A stretch of DNA of 64,000 nucleotides. Origin: Deltaproteobacteria bacterium (GTDB lineage: Bacteria > Myxococcota_A > UBA9042 > PHBI01). Numbering within the stretch: the first letter of the stretch is position 1; every line of letters begins with the position of its first letter. This document shows, piece after piece, positions 17,402 through 27,100 of the stretch. The notes beneath the pieces are model-generated. The model saw only the letters and a program-made list of their open reading frames with translations, ran no database searches and was not told where the DNA came from. Location: NCBI GenBank assembly GCA_020632715.1, contig JACKFA010000011.1:186001-250000 (forward strand), given 5' to 3'. A program made the position numbers and the translations under genes.

Positions 17402-19435
17402 CTATCCTCCCGCGGCCGCCCGCGCCAGCGCCGCGATCGCGGGCCGCAGCGCGCGCATCGCCGCCGCCACGCTCGGGTAGCCCGCCTCCCGCGCCGCGAC
17501 GGGCCAGCTCCGCCGCGCGAGCACCCGCGCCTCGATCAGCGCCCGCTGCTCGGGGGCGACGGCCGCGAGGGCCGCCGGGTGCGCCAGCGCGAACGCCGTG
17601 ATGGCCGCCGCGCGCGCCTCGAAGGTGCGCGGGCCGTCGAGGTAGCTCGCGACGAGCGCGTCGCGAGCTGCGTCGTCGAGGGGTGGGGGCGCGGGGAGGC
17701 CGGCGGACAGGGCGTCCGCGAGGCGCGGGTCGAGGAGCAGATCGCCGTCGGCGGCGTGGAGCGCGAGCTGGAGGGGCAGGTCCCGAGAGAGCTCCGCCCG
17801 CACCGCCGCGAGCAGCGCCCGCGCCCGCGCCGACACCGGCCGCAGCATCATCACCGCCGGCTCCCCCGTGCGCGCCCCGCGCGACGCACCCACGCGCGCG
17901 ACCTCGTAACCGACCGCCCGGCGGAACGCGAGCAGCTCGGCCGTCGCGCCGAAGACCGTCCCGAAGAGCTCCGCGTCGGGGTAGGCGGCGTGCACGGCCG
18001 CGACCAGGGCCGTCGCGAGGCCGCGGCGCCGCGCCTCGGGGTGCACCGCGACGCGGACGCTGCGGATCATCGCGAGCGCGCCTGCGTCCTCGTGGCCGAG
18101 GTGGGCGACGAGCGCGTCCGGGAGGGCGTGAGCGCGGATCCGCCCGCGCCCGCGCGCGAGGTCGGCGCACATCGCCGGCGGGAGGCCTCCCTCGCGCGCG
18201 ACCAGCGACACCGCCAGCACGCGCCCGTCGCGCCGGCTCCGGAGGCCGTGGAGCGCGAGGTTCGGCGCGTCGAGGATCCGGTGCAGATCCTCCGGCACCG
18301 TCCGGTAGTGCGCGTGCACGAGGAGCCCGAAGACCTCGGCCAGCGCGCGCTCGTCGCGGACGAGGGCGTCGCGGTCGAAGACGACGGCGTCCACGTCGGC
18401 CGGCCCGTCGCCCGGGACGGCGGCCGCCGGCTTCGCGTCGAGGAGCAGGGCGTCGAACACGAAGCGCTCCACGGGATCGTCGGCCGCCCAGCGGATCGGC
18501 GTCGCGAGCGTCGGGTGCGCCGCGGGCCGCGGGTCGGCGTCGGCGAGCCACGCGAGGAAGCGCAGCGTGAAGCCCCGCCCCGTGCCCTCGTAGCCGCGCG
18601 TCGTCGTCGCGAAGGCGAGCCGCGCCGCCGGGTGGCGCCGCGCGATGGCCTGGAGCACGGGCACCGGCAGCTGCGCGGCCTCGTCCACCGCGATCACGTC
18701 GAAGGCGCCTGCGTCCCCGGCCGCGAGCGCGAGCGGCGCCACGTAGCGCACGGGCCCCGCGTCGCCCGGCGTCGCGGACCCCGTCGCGAAGCGGAAGACC
18801 TCGGCGGCCGCCTCCGGCGACTCCGCCGTCACCGCGACGCGGTCGACCCCAGCGGCGAGCGCCGCCTCGAGCGCGAGCCCGAGCGCGCTCGACTTGCCGC
18901 GCCCGCGGTCCGCGAGGAGCGTCGCGACCGACGGCGTCGGTTCCGCGAGACGCGCGCCGAGCGCCGCCGCGACCGCCGCCTGCTCGTCCGTCCCGCGGAA
19001 GACCCGCGCCGGCGCCCCGAGCGGCGCCCCGGCCGGGGTGAGCGCGGCGCGTGCGAGCGCGCGCTCGACGACCCGGCGGAAGCGGTCGCCGACGTCCGCC
19101 GCCCCGAACGGGAAGGCCGCGAGCCGCGCCTGCCCGGCGCCCGGAGGCGCGTCCTCGGGGGACAGGCGCAGGACGAGCGCGCCCCCGCCGCGCACGAAGC
19201 CGTGGGCCTGCCCGAGGACGTCGCCGTCCACGCCGTCGTGGAGGTCGAGGACCACGGCGTCGAAGCCCTGGCCGAGGAGGCCGCCGACCGCGCGCGGTGG
19301 GGTGTGGCCCGGGCCGACCCAGAGGTCCTCCCACGCGCCGTCCGGCGGCGCCCCGCGCGTGGCGAGCGCGGCGGCGGCGGCCCGCGCGGTCTCGGCGCGG
19401 TCCCCCCGGAGGGCGATGAGGTGGCGGCGGCGCAT
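17402..19435 (-). CDS. tmcA: tRNA(Met) cytidine acetyltransferase
   Basis: The ATG at 19435 gives 677 residues, close to the E. coli enzyme (671). Domain order is as in TmcA: N-terminal domain (about 1-130), RecD-like ATPase with Walker A ADRGRGKSSAL (Lys181) and Walker B DEAAQ (251-255), the family motif TTRGYEGTGRGFTLRF (about 278-293), a GNAT acetyltransferase domain with the acetyl-CoA loop VRVAVHPEARRRGLATAL, and a C-terminal tRNA-binding helical domain. The known reaction is ATP-driven transfer of acetyl from acetyl-CoA to N4 of the wobble cytidine of elongator tRNA-Met, improving codon accuracy. The reading frame continues upstream, but that section is antisense to the next gene. Followed at 12 bp by the HAD gene. 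Confidence 0.88.
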   Translation of the reverse strand: MRRRHLIALRGDRAETARAAAAALATRGAPPDGAWEDLWVGPGHTPPRAVGGLLGQGFDAVVLDLHDGVDGDVLGQAHGFVRGGGALVLRLSPEDAPPGAGQARLAAFPFGAADVGDRFRRVVERALARAALTPAGAPLGAPARVFRGTDEQAAVAAALGARLAEPTPSVATLLADRGRGKSSALGLALEAALAAGVDRVAVTAESPEAAAEVFRFATGSATPGDAGPVRYVAPLALAAGDAGAFDVIAVDEAAQLPVPVLQAIARRHPAARLAFATTTRGYEGTGRGFTLRFLAWLADADPRPAAHPTLATPIRWAADDPVERFVFDALLLDAKPAAAVPGDGPADVDAVVFDRDALVRDERALAEVFGLLVHAHYRTVPEDLHRILDAPNLALHGLRSRRDGRVLAVSLVAREGGLPPAMCADLARGRGRIRAHALPDALVAHLGHEDAGALAMIRSVRVAVHPEARRRGLATALVAAVHAAYPDAELFGTVFGATAELLAFRRAVGYEVARVGASRGARTGEPAVMMLRPVSARARALLAAVRAELSRDLPLQLALHAADGDLLLDPRLADALSAGLPAPPPLDDAARDALVASYLDGPRTFEARAAAITAFALAHPAALAAVAPEQRALIEARVLARRSWPVAAREAGYPSVAAAMRALRPAIAALARAAAGG

Positions 19436-19750
19436 CGGCCGGACGATGCCGGCGCGCCCGCCCCTTGGCAATCGTGAGGTGGCGCGCAGCGGGGGTGGCG
19501 CGCAGCGGGGGTGACGCGCGGCGGCGGCGGCGGCTCGGTTCAGCCGGGGTAAAATAGCGCGAACGTCGCCATCCCGCTTGCTCGTCGCGGGCGGAGCCGG
19601 CATCGTGGTCCGGACTCCGAAATCCAACCGCCGGTTCTCGCCTCCGAGCCGCCTCCCGGGCGGCCCGGAGGGGCTCAGCGCGCCGCGCGCCGACGCCGTC
19701 CGGGAGCCGGCGACGCACGCCACCGCCCTCCGTGACCGCGAGGTGTCTCG
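19436..19750. promoter_or_regulatory. Divergent spacer between tmcA and a lipoprotein gene
   Basis: No gene seen. The spacer must hold the promoters of tmcA (minus) and the lipoprotein (plus). It contains the 16-bp tandem repeat listed separately. Its middle (19551-19650) is relatively AT-richer (GTAAAATAG, TCCGAAATCC), the likeliest promoter zone; I could not assign -35/-10 elements with confidence. Confidence 0.4.
19478..19525. repeat. 16-bp direct repeat, two perfect copies and one degenerate
   Basis: GGTGGCGCGCAGCGGG at 19478 and 19494, perfect and adjacent, and a third degenerate copy at 19510. The array lies 43-90 bp upstream of the tmcA start codon. Confidence 0.8.
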
Positions 19751-22255
19751 ATGCGCGCTCCCGCACTCCGGCTCGGCTTCACCTCCGTCGTGGCGGCGCT
19801 CGCCCTCGCGTGCTGCGGCGGCGACGACGACCCCGCCGACGGCGGCGACACGGCCACGCCCGCCGACACGGCGGAGGGCGACGCGGAGCCCGGCGACACG
19901 GACCCCGGGGAGACGTCGACGACGACGCTCCCCGCGTGCAGCGGCCCCGCGGCCGTCGCCGTCTTGGCGGCCGGCGCGAGCGCCCCGCAGGTCATCGCCC
20001 ACGCGGGCGGCGACCTCGCCATCCGCGGCTACGCGAGCGCCTGCGGCGACGGCAGCGCCACCCGCGTCATCGTGCGCAGCGCCTGCGGCGGCGGCGTCAC
20101 GGCGCTCCTCGAGTGGGAGGACCAGGCGTCGGACCTCGACCTCGCCCTCGCGGCGCCCGAGGTCGGCGGCGGCCTCGCGCTGACGAGCGCCCTCGAGGGC
20201 TACGGCGAGCTCGTGAACACGGCGCTCACGACCCTCCGCGACGCCGACGGGAGCGGCGACTTCGACCTCGAGATCACCGTGACCTGCGCCTCGGGGGACC
20301 CGACGGCGTTCACGCTCGTGCTCGACACGACCTCGACCGCCCCCGTCCCCGCGGCCGCCAACGGCTGGCCCGCCGACCTGCTCCCCGCGGGCTACCCGGG
20401 CTGCGACGGCGGCGCCAACTTCCCAGGCGTCTCCGGGCTCTTCGACCAGTACGGCCACACGGACCTCGGCTACGGCCAGCTCTACGGCGACATGGTGCTC
20501 GTCCTGCGCGGGACGACGTCGTCCGCCACGCTCGCCGAGCACGCCGCCCTCGCGCGCTCCCTCCACGACACCGTCGAGGATCTGAGCGGCGCCTGGGGCT
20601 TCACCATCCTGACCCTCCTCGGCACGGACCTCGCGACCGGCCCCGCGCGCCCCGGCGACGCCGCCGCGATGGCCGCCGCGCGGCTCCTCCCCGGGCCCGT
20701 CGCCGTCGGCCCGGACGTGGCCGCCATCGACGCCTGCCTCGGCCTGACCGGCGACGACCTCGTCGCGATCGTCGACCCGCTCGGGCAGGTGCGCTACCGC
20801 GCGTCCGCGATCGAGGCCGAGGACGTGCTCACGGACCGCGTCTCGGCCGAGTACGACGCGTTCCGCCTCGACCACCCGACCTGGGTCAGCCCGCGCTGCG
20901 CGGGGGTCGTCGGCGACGCCGCCCTCTGCCCGTGCGCGGAGCCCGCGCGCCTCCTCGGGGGCGCCGACGCGGACGGCGACCTCGTCGTCGACGCCTGCGA
21001 CCGCTGCGCCGCGGGCGACGACCGCCGCGACTTCGACCGGGACGGCGCCGCCGACGCGTGCGAGGCCGAGCCCGTGGCGCCGCCCGCGGCGTCGCTGAAC
21101 CGGATCCAGTCCGTCCGGGCCTTCATCAGCTTCTGGTACGACGGCGAGAGCGCGACCGGCGGCTGGCGCGAGGCCGACGGCACCGCCCGGCGGCCGACGA
21201 TGACCTACGTCATCACCCAGCGCTTCGCGTCCTGTTGGCTGCAGGTGGCGGCGGACGCCTTCACCGTGACGCCGGCAGCGGAGCTCGGCGAGGACGTGCT
21301 CCTCGCGTGGCGGGCCGAGGCGGGCGCGGTGATCTTCGATGGCTGCGAGGCCATGGGCCTGCGCCTGCAGGGCGAGGCGCTCGCCGAGGCCGTGGCCTCC
21401 GTGCCCTGGCGAGGCGCCATCCTCGATCGCTGCCATGACGTGGGGTGCGCCGGCCGGACCGACCCGATCTGGGACACCTGCGAGGCCACGGGGGCTGGCT
21501 GCGGCGGCAAGATGGGCGCCACCCTGGGGTTCGGTGACCAGCCCCTCTGGCGCGGCCCGAGCGGGGAGGCCGCGGGCTTCGTCATGGCCGAGGCCACCTC
21601 GGGCGAGGGGCACACGCTGACCGGCGAGGCTCTGGACCTGGTCAGCGCCGGCCGCGACCTGCCGGCGGGCTTCTACCGGGTGGAGGAGCTCTTCCTCCCC
21701 ATCGAGGAGGCCACCCGGAGCGGGGCATTCGGCGCGGCCGCCGGCGCGCCGTGCGAGCGCGACGCGGACTGCGACGGGCAGAGCTGCTTCTACGGCTACG
21801 AGCCCGATCTCGCCCTGCTCGTGCGGGAGTGCCGCGCCTACACCGCGCCCACCTGCGGGCAGGCCGACGCCGTGGACGCGGGCGGCTCGAGCCACAGCCC
21901 CGGCACGGCGAAGCCCTTCGAGGACCTCGCCACGGACGGCGTCGCGACGGGGGTCCTGTGCGCGGACGACGTCGACGTCTACGCCCTCGACGTGGCGGCC
22001 GGCGAGGAGGTCCACGTCGAGCTCACGGTCCCGACGCCGCCGCGCCTCTACGGCGTCATCGTGCTCGTGTACGGCCCGGGCGGGTTCGCCTCGGGCTTCG
22101 TGAGCTCCGACACGGTCACGGGCAACGCCGACGCGCGCGTCACGGCGCCCGCGGCCGGCACCTACCACGTCGTCGTGCTGCCGGCGCGGCTCGGCGGCCT
22201 GCTCCCGAGCGACGAGCTCGGCTACGCCCTCGCGGTGACGCGGACGCCCCCCTGA
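19751..22255 (+). CDS. Lipoprotein with degenerate (CXXC-less) thioredoxin-like domain
   Basis: 834 residues. It opens with a lipoprotein signal (LALACCGGDDD) and an Asp/Thr/Gly linker. Residues about 60-435 are collinear with the lipoprotein at 4418-5770: GGDLAIRGYASACGDG, DQYGHTDLGYGQLYGDMVLV, IVDPLGQVRYR, and HPTWVSPRCAG all have direct counterparts there. At the active-site position, however, WCGPC is replaced by a GTTSSATLAEH segment, so thiol redox chemistry is lost. After the Asp repeats (DRDGAADACE) come a Cys-rich domain I do not recognise (about 440-660) and a C-terminal PPC-like domain (about 715-834, VDVYALDVAAGEEVHVELTV, GTYHVVVLP). Probably a binding or structural protein on the outer membrane. 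The next gene follows at 82 bp on the same strand. Confidence 0.82.
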   Translation: MRAPALRLGFTSVVAALALACCGGDDDPADGGDTATPADTAEGDAEPGDTDPGETSTTTLPACSGPAAVAVLAAGASAPQVIAHAGGDLAIRGYASACGDGSATRVIVRSACGGGVTALLEWEDQASDLDLALAAPEVGGGLALTSALEGYGELVNTALTTLRDADGSGDFDLEITVTCASGDPTAFTLVLDTTSTAPVPAAANGWPADLLPAGYPGCDGGANFPGVSGLFDQYGHTDLGYGQLYGDMVLVLRGTTSSATLAEHAALARSLHDTVEDLSGAWGFTILTLLGTDLATGPARPGDAAAMAAARLLPGPVAVGPDVAAIDACLGLTGDDLVAIVDPLGQVRYRASAIEAEDVLTDRVSAEYDAFRLDHPTWVSPRCAGVVGDAALCPCAEPARLLGGADADGDLVVDACDRCAAGDDRRDFDRDGAADACEAEPVAPPAASLNRIQSVRAFISFWYDGESATGGWREADGTARRPTMTYVITQRFASCWLQVAADAFTVTPAAELGEDVLLAWRAEAGAVIFDGCEAMGLRLQGEALAEAVASVPWRGAILDRCHDVGCAGRTDPIWDTCEATGAGCGGKMGATLGFGDQPLWRGPSGEAAGFVMAEATSGEGHTLTGEALDLVSAGRDLPAGFYRVEELFLPIEEATRSGAFGAAAGAPCERDADCDGQSCFYGYEPDLALLVRECRAYTAPTCGQADAVDAGGSSHSPGTAKPFEDLATDGVATGVLCADDVDVYALDVAAGEEVHVELTVPTPPRLYGVIVLVYGPGGFASGFVSSDTVTGNADARVTAPAAGTYHVVVLPARLGGLLPSDELGYALAVTRTPP

Positions 22256-22337
22256 CCCACGCGATTTCGACACGTCGCGGGGCGCTCGTCTCTCCGCCAT
22301 GGCGGCGGTAGGCTCGCCACGACCCGGAGGCAGGGCG

Positions 22338-23843
22338 ATGAAGGCGACGAATGCGCGGTCGCGGGCGGGGCGAAGCTCCAGGGTGCCAGGGCTCGCGGTG
22401 ACGCTCGGGCTCGCGCTCGCGACCTGCGGCCACGCGGGGACCGTGGCGCCGCCGCCGTCCGCGGCGACGCAGCAGGCGCCGGCCGAGGCGCCGAGGCGCT
22501 CCTTCCCCGCGGGCTCCGCGCTGGTCGACGGCGCGGCGTTCGTCCCGGTCGAGGCGCGGCTCGTGGAGCGCGAGGGGGCGCCGTGGCTCGCGTTCCGGGT
22601 CGGGGGTCGGCTCGCGCCGATCGCGCCCGCGCCGCGCGCCGAGCCCGCCGCGTGCGCGCCGGCCCCGGAGGGAGGCGTCGGTTACGCGTTCGCCGGGGCG
22701 TCGCCGCCGCTCGTGCTCGCCCTCACCCCGGACGGGGCGCGCCTCTTCTCGGTCCCCGGGCCCGAGTGCTGGCGCGAGCTGCCCCTCGTCCCGCCGGATC
22801 CGGCCCCCCGCTGGACGATGACGAGCGCCCACGAGACGGTGGGCCTCGAGCCGGCGGAGCTCGCCCTCGGCGAGCGCGACGAGGGGCTCGCGGGCCTGCG
22901 CGCGCGCCTCGACGACCTCGCCCTCGCCGTCCTTCGCGAGGCCGCGGACGAGGGGCCGGCCGTGGCGTTCGACGAGCGCGAGGAGATGGAGGCGTGGGAC
23001 GGACGCCACCACGCCTGGGCCGACGAGGAGGACGACACCCCCGAGGACCCGGCGAACGTCGCGAAGGCGGCGCGGCGGCTCACGGTCTCCCGCCGCGGCG
23101 ACGTGCTCGTCCTCGAGACCGCCGAGCGCGGGAGCACGGACCCGTCGGAGCAAGGCGGGGGCACGGACTACGAGCGCCAGGTCGTCTGGCGGCTCGCCGT
23201 GGGCACGCTCCGGACGCTCGGGCTCGACGTCCGTGCGTCGCGCAGCCAGTCGGGAGACGGCGCGTGGGACAACGACGATTCGCGGCGCTGGCAGCGCGTC
23301 GTCGCGCTCCCGGGCGGGGAGCTCGTCGGGAGCGGCGAGACGCGCGAGAACTCGTCGGGATACAGCCCCCGTCCCACGAGCCGCGTCGCGGGCGAGGCGA
23401 AGACCACGTGGCGCTTCGCGGCGGCGGACGGGGGCCCGGAGGTGGCGCTGACGCCGGACGCGACGGCCGCGGCGGGCGCCGAGACCCTGGCGCTGGCGCG
23501 GCCGGGCACGCCGGCCGGGCTCATCGCGGGCATCGCGTGCGAGATCGGGGCAGAGGGGCTCTCCCTCAGGCGGGGCGGCGAGGAGACGCTGGTGGAGCTC
23601 GGGCTCTCGGACGAGCCGCTCGACGACGTCGCGGTCTCGGCCGAGCTGACGCGCGTCGGTGCGGGCGCGCTCCTCGTGACCCTCGCGGGCAAGGGGAGCG
23701 CCACGAGCCCCGTCGGCGACGACGAGGGCGGCGGGGGCGAGACAGAGACGCGGACGGTCGAGCAGCGCCGCGCGGTGCTCGTGGCCCTCGACACGTTGGC
23801 GGTCATCGAGCTCGACCGCTCCGGGGAGGAAGAGACCCGCTAG
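22338..23843 (+). CDS. Putative lipoprotein of unknown function
   Basis: The ATG at 22338 is preceded by GGAGG and starts a basic n-region followed by a hydrophobic stretch and lipobox-like LATC (Cys30); an upstream ATG at 22299 would push the signal too far in. 501 residues. The mature part is acidic, beta-rich and without recognised motifs. Notable are two Glu/Asp-rich segments (WADEEDDTPEDP, about residue 225; GDDEGGGGETETR, near the end) and repeated sentences of the form LVxLDTLAVIEL. It is likely co-transcribed with the preceding lipoprotein (82-bp gap). The last 90 residues run into the promoter region of the giant lipoprotein gene without overlap. Confidence 0.65.
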   Translation: MKATNARSRAGRSSRVPGLAVTLGLALATCGHAGTVAPPPSAATQQAPAEAPRRSFPAGSALVDGAAFVPVEARLVEREGAPWLAFRVGGRLAPIAPAPRAEPAACAPAPEGGVGYAFAGASPPLVLALTPDGARLFSVPGPECWRELPLVPPDPAPRWTMTSAHETVGLEPAELALGERDEGLAGLRARLDDLALAVLREAADEGPAVAFDEREEMEAWDGRHHAWADEEDDTPEDPANVAKAARRLTVSRRGDVLVLETAERGSTDPSEQGGGTDYERQVVWRLAVGTLRTLGLDVRASRSQSGDGAWDNDDSRRWQRVVALPGGELVGSGETRENSSGYSPRPTSRVAGEAKTTWRFAAADGGPEVALTPDATAAAGAETLALARPGTPAGLIAGIACEIGAEGLSLRRGGEETLVELGLSDEPLDDVAVSAELTRVGAGALLVTLAGKGSATSPVGDDEGGGGETETRTVEQRRAVLVALDTLAVIELDRSGEEETR

Positions 23844-24173
23844 GGTCGGCACCTCGCGGACAGATCGCGCTCGGTCGGGTAAGTGCGCGAGAGTGGCGCG
23901 GTGACACTATATATCACACAAGACTACAGCCAGGGTGACAATCGAGAACACCGTTCACGGGCTCACCTTCGGCCGACGTCGCCCCCGTGGTTCGGGAGGC
24001 TGCGAGCCGAACGAATGTGACAATTCACGACGTGGCACATTTGAACGGGCAGTCGGTTTCGGACGCGGTGTGAAACGCTTTGTATCGGATGGATCGCCTG
24101 CTAGCCTGCACGCGCCGAGCTCTGCCCCGTGCGGGGGCAGCCTCCAAGACAATCCGAACATCGCGAGTGAGCC
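23844..24173. promoter_or_regulatory. Promoter region of the giant lipoprotein gene
   Basis: No gene seen. This spacer is much richer in A and T than its surroundings. It holds a TATATAT core flanked by GTGA and TCAC arms with a 9-bp gap (about 23901-23917), GTGACAAT twice (about 23935 and 24017), the second as GTGA-CAAT-TCAC (24017-24028), and a T/A-rich stretch (GAAACGCTTTGTATC) about 95 bp before the start codon. Several GTGA/TCAC half-sites suggest control by a dimeric regulator; which one is unknown. Confidence 0.5.
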
Positions 24174-27100
24174 ATGGGAAAGCCCATCCTCCGTGGACTG
24201 GCCGCATGCTTCGCCATCCTTGGCGTGGCGTCGTGCGGGACCGACGAGAAGCGCGCGCCCGAGGGGCGCGTCGACCTCTCCGTGCTCCCGCTCGAGCTCG
24301 CCGGGGTGGACCGCGCGGTCTATGACATCCGCGTCGAGTACCTCGAGAACGGAGAGTGGCACGAGTCGCTGCACATCGAGGGACGCGACTCCGACCACAA
24401 GGGCTCGCTCACGTTCGTCGGCCCGTGCGTGCCCGGAGGCGCCGACGAGAGCCGCGTCCTCGTCGACCTGAACGCCGTCTTCGACGCGAACGACCAGCCC
24501 ATCGACGTGCTGCTCCCGCCGACCGTCGAGGAGCGCTTCACCTGCGTCGAGAACAAGGACAGCTTCGTCGAGGTCGACCTCTACGTGCTCCTCATGGCGC
24601 GGCGCGGCTTCTTCGACATCGACCTCAACGTCGACGACTACTTCTGCAGCGCCAAGGTCGACTGCTCCCCCGAGCTCCTCCACGACGACGCGGGCGTGCG
24701 CGGCCCGACCCTCGTCACCGGCCTCTCCTGCACGGGCTCCGGCGGCGCGCCCGCCGCGAACACCGACGTCGCCTTCACCGAGGCCTACCTCTGCTGCGAC
24801 GACGGCGTCACCTCGCTCTGCTCGTCGCTCGAGCAGGACCCGGGCTACCCGGGCGTCCTCTACAGCCAGCGCTACGTCGGCGTCGAGCAGACCAGCAACG
24901 CGCACTTCATCAACACCGCGTGGCGCCTCGACATGGACTACCTGACGAGCCACACCGCGACCTGCACGTTCAGCGCGTTCGGCTACGTCAACTACGACGA
25001 CGGCGGGAACCCCGCGACGACCTACACGGAGGGCCTCCCGGCGGTCCACTACTACGCCGTCATCAACACCGACGGCACCTGCGGCGACGGCACCGGCGTC
25101 TTCGTGAACTACCGCCACGAGCCCGACGACCCGACGACCGTCACCGACTGCGACCCGGCGCCCGACATCGGCCCGCTCGAGCCCGAGGTGTGCAACGGCC
25201 GCGACGACGACTGCGACAACGAGATCGACGAGGGCCTCGAGGACTGCGAGCCCCCCGACGAGGACGGCGATACCATCGCCGACGCGGTCGACAACTGCGC
25301 GCACGTCGCGAATCAGCAGCAGGAGGACATCGACCACGACGGCGTCGGCGACGCCTGCGACAGCGACAAGGACGGCGACGGCATCCTCAACGCGAGCGAC
25401 AACTGCCCGAGCGACCCGAACCCGACCCAGGCGGACGCGAACCGGAACGGCGTCGGCGACGCCTGCGAGACGGGCAACTCCGACTGCGGCGACGGCGTCC
25501 TCCAGCAGCCCGAGGCGTGCGACAACGGCAACGGCAACAGCGACACGGTCGCCGACGCCTGCCGCACGAACTGCTTCGAGGCGTACTGCGGCGACGGGGT
25601 CACCGACACCGGCGAGCAGTGCGACGACGGCAACGGCATCGACGGCGACGGCTGCAGCCTCACCTGCCAGTCGAACCTCGTCGTCGGCACGCCGCTCGCC
25701 TACCTCGAGGGCTTCGACGCCGCGCAGAGCTTCGCGGACGTCGGCTGGTGGTCGCCGCGCATCGGCGGCTGGACCGTCTCGACGGCCGGCCCCCTCGGCC
25801 CCGACGCCCACGCGCGCTACCTCTACGACGCCTCCGCGGTCGACTTCTCGGTGCCGCTGCTCTCGCCCATCCTCGACGCCGCCGCGAACCCCATCGTGAC
25901 CTTCCAGTCGAAGGTGCTCGTGGAGCCCAACGGCAACGGCGGGAGCGTCACCCTCGACGTGCAGGTGTCGAAGGACGCAGGCCAGACCTGGACGACCCTC
26001 TGGTCGCGCGGCACGTCGAGCGCGCTCCCCGCGACGCTCCTGACGTTCGACGTCTCGAGCCAGCTCGGGAGCCAGCCCGACGGGCAGCTCCGCTTCCTCG
26101 TCCACGGCGCGACCGGCACGGACGTGCTCTACGTCGAGGTCGACGACGTGGTGGTCGCCCCCGGGCGCCCGCCGCACCTCTCGAACGTGCCCGACATGGG
26201 CGTCAGCGAGGGGACGCGCCAGTTCCTCGCGGTGTCCGCGAGCGACCCCGACACGCCCGCGGCGAACCTGTCGTTCTCGTTCACGGGCCCCTCGTTCGTG
26301 ACGATGACCCCGAACGGCAACGGCACGGCCACGCTCGTCTTCGACCCGCAGGACGGCGACCTCGGCACCTACTCGGCGACCGTGCGCGTGAGCGACGGGC
26401 GCCTCGTCGACGAGAAGACCTTCACCATCCTCGTCGCGAAGCCGACGGGCGGCGGCGTGAACCCCGTCAGCATCGTGCTCGTGCGCGACCAGCCGGGCGG
26501 CGGCGGCGATCCCGTCGGCGCCGTCACCCTCGTCGAGGGGGAGTCGAAGCAGCTCTTCGCGGCCGGCTACGACATCGAGCTCAACTACCTGAACGACGTG
26601 AACATCCTGTGGCGTACGACGGGCAGCCTCCCGGCGTCGCTCGTCGGGCCGCAGACGAGCTACACGTTCCTCGCGCAGCTCGCGGGCACCGTCGGCACCG
26701 TCGTCGCCGACCACGCCGACCCGAACGTCGTCGACGGCGCGACCGGCACCATCACGGTCATCGCGGGCGACAACGGGCCGCCGCCGCCGGACGTCGAGCG
26801 CTCGTTCGTGTCGGCCATCCCGGACGCGATGCTCGCGAACGGCACCGACACGTCGACCGTCGTCGTGACGCTCCGCGACGCGCAGAACCGCGCCGTCGTG
26901 GCCCCGCACACGGTGCAGATCCAGACCACCGCCGGCACATTGCTCGGCTCGGTCGACGGCAGCGCCGCCGACGGCACCTACACCCAGCTCCTCCGAGCAT
27001 CGTCTCAGAATGAGACTGCCACTATCACGGCGACCGTGGACGGCGAGCTCATCACGGACACGGCCACCGTGCGCTTCGCGACCGCCGAGTACCCGGTGCA

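Noticed and set aside
23901..23917. CRP-type operator before the giant lipoprotein gene
   Set aside because: GTGA and TCAC arms are 9 bp apart, not 6, so it does not fit the family; kept only as an unspecific dyad.
24031..24050. Sigma-54 promoter (TGGCAC) before the giant lipoprotein gene
   Set aside because: TGGCAC is present but no TTGC element follows at the required spacing.
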